A stretch of DNA of 27,146 nucleotides from Akkermansiaceae bacterium UBA5020 (GTDB lineage: Bacteria > Verrucomicrobiota > Verrucomicrobiia > Verrucomicrobiales > DEV007). Position 1 is the stretch's first letter. Each line of letters opens with the position of its first letter. Below the pieces are notes generated by a model that saw only the letters and a program-made list of their open reading frames with translations, was not told the DNA's origin and made no database searches. Positions 22,713 through 27,146 of the stretch are shown here, piece after piece. The stretch covers positions 11,474 to 38,619 of the forward strand of contig DGXY01000011.1 of NCBI GenBank assembly GCA_002396885.1, written 5' to 3'. The position numbers and the translations under genes are program-made.

Positions 22713-25532
22713 ATCGCCAGGACATCCGACACGCCCCCGATTCCGAATTTCGAGATCCTTGCCCGCATCGGTGGAGGGTCTTACGGAGAGGTCTACCTCG
22801 CCCGCAGCATCACAGGCATGTATCGAGCCGTGAAGGTGGTGCGCCGCGAGGATTTTGAATACCAGCGAACCTTCGAACGCGAGTTCGAGGGGATCCAGCG
22901 CTACGAAAAGGTCTCGCACGAGCATCTCGGGCTCGTCGACATCCTCCACGTCGGTCGCGACGACGAGGCCGGTTTCTATTATTACGTGATGGAGATCGCC
23001 GATGACGAGAGCGGCGGGACGGTCGAGGAACGGCTTGAGGGTTACCGCCCGCGCACCCTGTCGTCGGACATGCGCCGCCGCTCCCTTCGCACGGTGCGCG
23101 AATGCGTCGATCTCGGTGTCGCCATCGGTGGCGCGCTCGGTCATCTCCACCACGCGGGGCTCACCCACCGCGATGTGAAGCCCTCGAACATCATTTTTGT
23201 CAAAGGCCAGCCCAAGCTCGCCGATGTGGGGCTCGTCGCGAGCACGGGCCAGCGCACCTTCGTCGGCACCGAGGGATACGTGCCGCCGGAGGGCCCGGGC
23301 ACGAGCTCGGCCGACCTCTATTCGCTCGCGATGGTGCTCTACGAGATGCACACGGGGAAAGACCGACTCGATTTCCCCGAGCTGCCGACCAATCTCGAGA
23401 TCCCTCCGAGCGTGAACCGCGACGAGTGGCGGGCCCTCAACGCCGTGATCTGCCGGGCCGGTTCACCTGATCCGCGGAAGCGTTATGAATCTGCGGCGGT
23501 TTTTGTCCTCGCCCTCGAGGCGGTCTGCGCGGCCCCGTGGAAAGCCCCCGAGCCTCGTCGCAGTTTTGCCTCGGCCCTTTTTGGGACGGTCGCGGTGCTC
23601 GGTTTGCTCGGGATCCTGGGCGGGGCCGGTTACTGGCTCTGGAAAGACAAGGAATCCTTTGTCGCGCAGCACAGCACCCTTCTCTCCGACGCAGGCGCGA
23701 AAGGGGTGAATGGGGCGGGCTTGCGCACCCCGATCGAAGTGGTGCCCCCGACCCAGAAGGGCGGATCCAACCCGGTCGAGCCCCCGAATCGGGAGGGGCC
23801 GGTCGGCGATTCGAAGGAGAAGGAGAGGGAGGCGCCGAAAGAAACCGCCAAGGAGGAAGTCGTGAAGGCTGCCGCTCCGCCCCGTGACGAAGAGGAAAAG
23901 GGGACGAAAGCCAAAACGGAGGACGCTGAGCCGATCAAGGTTGCGGAGAAGGCACCCGAGCCCGAGAAGGAAAAGGCCGCAGGGCCCATGCTCGTGGCCA
24001 CCACCGTCGAAGCGAGCGAAGCGAAAGAAAAGGGGAAACCCCTCACCGCCGAGATTGTGCAAGGGCAGCTGAAGATCTCCAGCCAACCGCCCACCGCCAA
24101 GGTCTTTCATGAGGGCCGTGAGATCGGCGTCACCGAGACGCGCCTGCTCGATTTTCCGGTCGGTCCGGTCGAAATCATCCTGAAGCGCGAAGGCTATCGC
24201 GACTACGTTTACCAAGGAGACGTCAAGGAAGGCGCGCAGGTTGTCAGCGCCATCCTCCTTCCCGATCTCGACCCGGTTTCGGGGCAGACTTGGCTGAACT
24301 CGGTCGGGATGGAGTTCCGCCCCATTCCGATCGAACGCCACCAATCCGTCGGCGAGGTCACGGTGGCACTTTTCGACCAGTTTCTTGAGGAAACGCAATT
24401 GGAGATCCCACGGGCGGGCTTGAACGGGATCGTCCAGGTCTCGGAGGATCGGGCACTTTGGCAGTTCTGCGACTGGCTCACCGCGCTCGACCGGCAAACC
24501 GGCCACCTCGGAAAAGGTCGCTATTACCGGCCCTTCCGCACCGACACGAGCGGTCGGAATAATTCTTTCGTCGTCACGCTCGAGCACGAGTTTGGTTCGA
24601 TTGCCTTGAATTCCACGCCGGAGGGAGCCGCCGTTTATCGCGCTGGGACCTATCTTGGAGAGACTCCCGTCGTCCTCAATGATCTACGCCTCGGGGCCTT
24701 CGAGTTCGAACTTTACCGGGCAGGTCATGAAGTCGCGATCGCCATGGGTGAACTCACCGAGACAGAAGTCCAGGATCTCGTTGTCACGCTAGAGCCTGAT
24801 GCCTCCGTCATCTTTGGTTCCCCCTGGACCAACAGCCAGCAGATGGAGCTGATCCCCGTCGGGGGCCTTCTCGTCGCCAAGACCGAGACGCCCCTGCGTG
24901 CTTTTCTCGAATATCGCGTCGACCAAGGGGTGGTCCTCGATCCTGCGGCGGTAGCGACCGGATTGAATTACCCGGCTGCCGGTGTCGGATTCGACGAGGC
25001 CAAAGCCTTTTGTGAATGGCTCACGATCCGGGAACGCAAAGCGAATCTCATCCGATCCTGGCAGCGCTACCGCCTTCCCACTGATCTGGAATGGAGCGCG
25101 CTGGTGGGACTCGCAGGGGAGAGCGGGGCAAATCCTTCACAACGAAACCAGACCAGCGCGAATCGTTTTCCCTGGGGAGCGGATTGGCCACCTCCTCCCG
25201 GTGCCGGGAATTTTGCGGACGTGTCGGCCGCGGGATTCTTCGGAGGCAACGTCATCAGCGGATACACCGATGGATTCGAAACGACCGCTCCGGTGGGCAG
25301 CTTTGGTGCCTCCGCGAGCGGGCTCCACGATCTTGCCGGCAATGTGTGGGAATGGGTCGAGGATCCCTACACCGATGGCAGTGACGGTCTTCAGGTCGTG
25401 CGCGGCGGAGGGTGGAATTCAGCGGAGCGCGAAGTGCTGGCCTCCGGCTATCGCAATCCTGTGCCGGCGACGGCCAAAGAGGGATTTTATGGCTTCCGCT
25501 ACGTGCTGGAGGAGATCGGGGTAGGGGAGTAG
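22713..25532 (+). CDS. Transmembrane Ser/Thr protein kinase with PEGA and FGE-like modules
   Basis: About 939 aa if counted from the ATC at 22713. Order: kinase domain (about 10-270) with the glycine loop RIGGGSYGEVYLAR (18-31), YRAVKVV giving Lys41, THRDVKPSNIIF giving the catalytic Asp, ADVGLV in place of DFG, and TFVGTEGYVPPEGPG in the activation segment; a transmembrane helix (about 287-310); a Lys/Glu/Pro/Ala-rich linker; a PEGA domain (about 450-517); a shortened FGE-like region (about 525-610); a second PEGA domain (about 626-696); and a full FGE-sulfatase-like module (about 705-935) with YRLPTDLEWSAL, FPWGADWPP, GLHDLAGNVWEWVEDP and VVRGGGWNS. Catalytic cysteines of FGE are absent, so the module is probably a binding domain. 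The kinase faces the cytoplasm, the rest the periplasm. The first ATG (22818) lies after the glycine loop; the start is therefore uncertain (ATT 22704, ATC 22713, or GTG 22677 interrupted by TAG at 22701). Confidence 0.85.
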   Translation: MARTSDTPPIPNFEILARIGGGSYGEVYLARSITGMYRAVKVVRREDFEYQRTFEREFEGIQRYEKVSHEHLGLVDILHVGRDDEAGFYYYVMEIADDESGGTVEERLEGYRPRTLSSDMRRRSLRTVRECVDLGVAIGGALGHLHHAGLTHRDVKPSNIIFVKGQPKLADVGLVASTGQRTFVGTEGYVPPEGPGTSSADLYSLAMVLYEMHTGKDRLDFPELPTNLEIPPSVNRDEWRALNAVICRAGSPDPRKRYESAAVFVLALEAVCAAPWKAPEPRRSFASALFGTVAVLGLLGILGGAGYWLWKDKESFVAQHSTLLSDAGAKGVNGAGLRTPIEVVPPTQKGGSNPVEPPNREGPVGDSKEKEREAPKETAKEEVVKAAAPPRDEEEKGTKAKTEDAEPIKVAEKAPEPEKEKAAGPMLVATTVEASEAKEKGKPLTAEIVQGQLKISSQPPTAKVFHEGREIGVTETRLLDFPVGPVEIILKREGYRDYVYQGDVKEGAQVVSAILLPDLDPVSGQTWLNSVGMEFRPIPIERHQSVGEVTVALFDQFLEETQLEIPRAGLNGIVQVSEDRALWQFCDWLTALDRQTGHLGKGRYYRPFRTDTSGRNNSFVVTLEHEFGSIALNSTPEGAAVYRAGTYLGETPVVLNDLRLGAFEFELYRAGHEVAIAMGELTETEVQDLVVTLEPDASVIFGSPWTNSQQMELIPVGGLLVAKTETPLRAFLEYRVDQGVVLDPAAVATGLNYPAAGVGFDEAKAFCEWLTIRERKANLIRSWQRYRLPTDLEWSALVGLAGESGANPSQRNQTSANRFPWGADWPPPPGAGNFADVSAAGFFGGNVISGYTDGFETTAPVGSFGASASGLHDLAGNVWEWVEDPYTDGSDGLQVVRGGGWNSAEREVLASGYRNPVPATAKEGFYGFRYVLEEIGVGE

Positions 25533-25594
25533 GGGGGCTGTCGGGACAGTGCCTGGAACGACGTTAATGATCCGTTCGGAGGCCTCGTCGATGG

Positions 25595-25645
25595 GATCGC
25601 TTTTTCGAAAACGCCCCCTCATCCGGAGGGCGTTTTTTTGCGATC
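25595..25645 (+). terminator. Intrinsic terminator after the kinase gene
   Basis: AAAACGCCC pairs with GGGCGTTTTTTT around a short bulged loop, giving a GC stem followed by seven T. An outer GATCGC / GCGATC pair (25595-25600 and 25640-25645) extends the structure. T-runs on both sides suggest it could work in both directions. It lies about 75 bases after the kinase stop and before the asnS promoter. Confidence 0.8.
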
Positions 25646-25684
25646 GATGATTCCGGGCAGTTCACCGAAGTCTCGGGAATCCCC

Positions 25685-25713
25685 TTGAAATCCCGTCTGC
25701 CCGTTTCGATACT
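25685..25713 (+). promoter_or_regulatory. Promoter of asnS, positioned for a leaderless transcript
   Basis: TTGAAA (25685-25690) and GATACT (25708-25713) are separated by 17 bases. The ATG of asnS at 25720 begins only six bases after the -10 hexamer, where transcription itself should start. Confidence 0.55.
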
Positions 25714-25719
25714 CCCGGC

Positions 25720-27087
25720 ATGTCCCGCATCCGAGTCGTCGAAATCCTGCGCAGCGAAACCTCCCCCGGCCACATCACCGTGAAGGGATGGGTGCGGACG
25801 AAGCGAGATTCGAAAGCCTTCTCCTTTCTTGAACTGAACGACGGGAGTTGTCTCGGCAATCTCCAGATCGTCGCCGATGCGAGCCTGCCGGGATACGAGG
25901 AGGCCGTCGTGCCCGCTCGGACGGGAGCCTCGATCGAGGTCGAGGGAACCATCGTCGCCTCGCAGGGAGAGGGGCAGAAATGGGAGCTCCAGGCCTCGCG
26001 CGTCGTCCTCGTCGGGGCCGCGCCCGAGGATTACCCGCTCCAGAAAAAGGGGCACACGATGGAGTTCATGCGCTCGATCGCCCACCTCCGGCCACGCTCG
26101 AATCTCTTCGGCGCCGTCTTCCGCATCCGCAGCCGCATGGCTTATGCGATCCATCAATTTTTCCAGGAGCGCGGTTTCGTCTACGTGCACACGCCCATTA
26201 TTACCGGCTCCGACTGCGAGGGTGCCGGCGAGATGTTCCGCGTCGTGACGATGGAGGGCGAAACGATGCGCACGGGGGGCGACGAGTTTTTCGGCAAGCC
26301 CACCTACCTGACCGTGAGCGGCCAGCTCGAGGGGGAGACCTTCGCCTGCGCCTTGTCTAACATTTACACCTTTGGTCCCACCTTCCGGGCCGAGAACTCG
26401 CACACTTCGCGCCACGCCGCCGAGTTCTGGATGATCGAGCCCGAGGTCGCCTTCTGCGACCTCGACGGAGACATGGCCCTGGCCGAGGAGATGGTGAAGG
26501 ATCTCGTCAACGACGCACTTGTGAACTGCGCGGAGGATCTCGACTTCTGCAACCGCTTCGTCGACAAGGGGCTCATCGAGCGGCTCGAGTTCGTCCGTGA
26601 CCGGGCCTTCGAGCGCGTCTCCTACACCGAGGCGGTGGCGCTGCTCCTCGCGAGCGGACAGACCTTCGAGTATCCTGTCGAGTATGGGCACGCCCTTCAG
26701 TCCGAGCACGAGCGTTACCTGACCGAACACCATTTCCGCTGTCCCACCACGGTCTACAACTACCCGAAAGAGATCAAACCCTTCTACATGCGCCGCAACG
26801 ACGACGGCAAGACAGTCGCGGCGATGGACCTGCTCGTGCCTGGCATCGGCGAGATCGTCGGTGGCAGCCAGCGCGAGGAGCGGCTCGAGGTGCTCTTGGC
26901 GAATCTGCGCGAACAGGGGCTCGAGGAATCGGCCTATGACTGGTATGTCGACCTGCGTCGTTATGGTAGCGTGCCGCACGCGGGATTCGGCCTCGGCTTC
27001 GAGCGGCTTCTCATGTTCGTCACCGGAGTGGGGAACATCCGCGACGTCATTCCCTTTCCCCGCACGCCGGGGACGGCGGAATTCTGA
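25720..27087 (+). CDS. asnS: Asparaginyl-tRNA synthetase
   Basis: 455 aa, near the usual length. It charges tRNA-Asn with asparagine using ATP. The N-terminal OB-fold anticodon-binding domain (about 1-110) contains ITVKGWVRTKRDSKAFSFLEL. The class II catalytic core follows, with motif 1 around FFQERGFVYVHTPIIT, motif 2 in FGPTFRAENSHTSRHAAEFW, and motif 3 at GFGLGFERLLMF. The sequences ALSNIYTFGPTFRAE and WMIEPEVAF are typical of AsnRS; AspRS would differ here, and EGAGEMFRV also fits AsnRS. It is monocistronic as far as seen, between a terminator and the right edge. Confidence 0.96.
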   Translation: MSRIRVVEILRSETSPGHITVKGWVRTKRDSKAFSFLELNDGSCLGNLQIVADASLPGYEEAVVPARTGASIEVEGTIVASQGEGQKWELQASRVVLVGAAPEDYPLQKKGHTMEFMRSIAHLRPRSNLFGAVFRIRSRMAYAIHQFFQERGFVYVHTPIITGSDCEGAGEMFRVVTMEGETMRTGGDEFFGKPTYLTVSGQLEGETFACALSNIYTFGPTFRAENSHTSRHAAEFWMIEPEVAFCDLDGDMALAEEMVKDLVNDALVNCAEDLDFCNRFVDKGLIERLEFVRDRAFERVSYTEAVALLLASGQTFEYPVEYGHALQSEHERYLTEHHFRCPTTVYNYPKEIKPFYMRRNDDGKTVAAMDLLVPGIGEIVGGSQREERLEVLLANLREQGLEESAYDWYVDLRRYGSVPHAGFGLGFERLLMFVTGVGNIRDVIPFPRTPGTAEF

Positions 27088-27146
27088 GCCTTAGGGGCGT
27101 ACACATTGGATAGGCGAAAGCCTGGAGGGGCAAGCTCCCGCTCATT

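Noticed and set aside
24990..25532. FGE-like domain considered as an active sulfatase-modifying enzyme.
   Set aside because: The catalytic cysteine pair is missing near VVRGGGWNSAER and SGYRNP, so a binding role is more likely.
1..27146. CRISPR arrays, rRNA, tRNA, intact insertion sequences.
   Set aside because: No regularly spaced repeats, no rRNA or tRNA signatures outside genes, and no complete transposase were seen.

Overview
The window reads as a chromosomal segment of a GC-rich, Gram-negative bacterium of the Planctomycetes-Verrucomicrobia group, most likely Verrucomicrobia (inference). The supporting signs are two large PSCyt1/DUF1549/DUF1553 proteins, a DUF1501 Tat-exported protein, a PPC-domain protein, a Ser/Thr kinase fused to PEGA and formylglycine-enzyme-like (FGE) modules, a REP/RAYT remnant of the 'SAGIPA... 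GWYSRG' type, and start sites that mostly lack a Shine-Dalgarno sequence and sit behind pyrimidine-rich leaders.

Layout. 1-4475 (+): the 3' part of a PPC-domain secreted protein, then a 940-aa multi-haem-motif PSD1-type protein closed by a strong terminator. 4578-8313 (-): a tight three-gene operon of a membrane-anchored protein, a secreted alpha/beta-hydrolase and an M14-type metallopeptidase. 8450-11538 (+): a housekeeping block of fmt, pyrH, frr and a GlmU-like left-handed beta-helix acetyltransferase. 11550-18094 (-): an exported degradation-type cluster of a PL14-like polysaccharide lyase, a second PSD1/DUF1549/DUF1553 protein, an internally deleted RAYT transposase, a DUF1501 protein and a helical protein of unknown function. 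18125-18978 (-): a two-gene nucleotidyltransferase/antitoxin-like pair. 19107-20565 (-): two exported proteins of unknown function. 20880-25532 (+): a membrane-anchored coiled-coil protein next to a transmembrane Ser/Thr kinase. 25720-27087 (+): asnS.

Working together. The PL14-like lyase, PSD1 and DUF1501 proteins and the PPC protein fit the exported polysaccharide-processing machinery common in these phyla; their exact chemistry is not established. The RAYT remnant sits exactly between the PSD1 and DUF1501 genes. Its reading frame overlaps both neighbours, and one of its flanking REP-like repeats now encodes part of the DUF1501 Tat signal region. This is the most unusual structure in the window. 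The second is the kinase gene: its glycine-rich loop lies upstream of any ATG, GTG or TTG in its open frame, so it has either a non-canonical start or an in-frame amber codon.

No rRNA, tRNA, CRISPR array or intact insertion sequence was seen.
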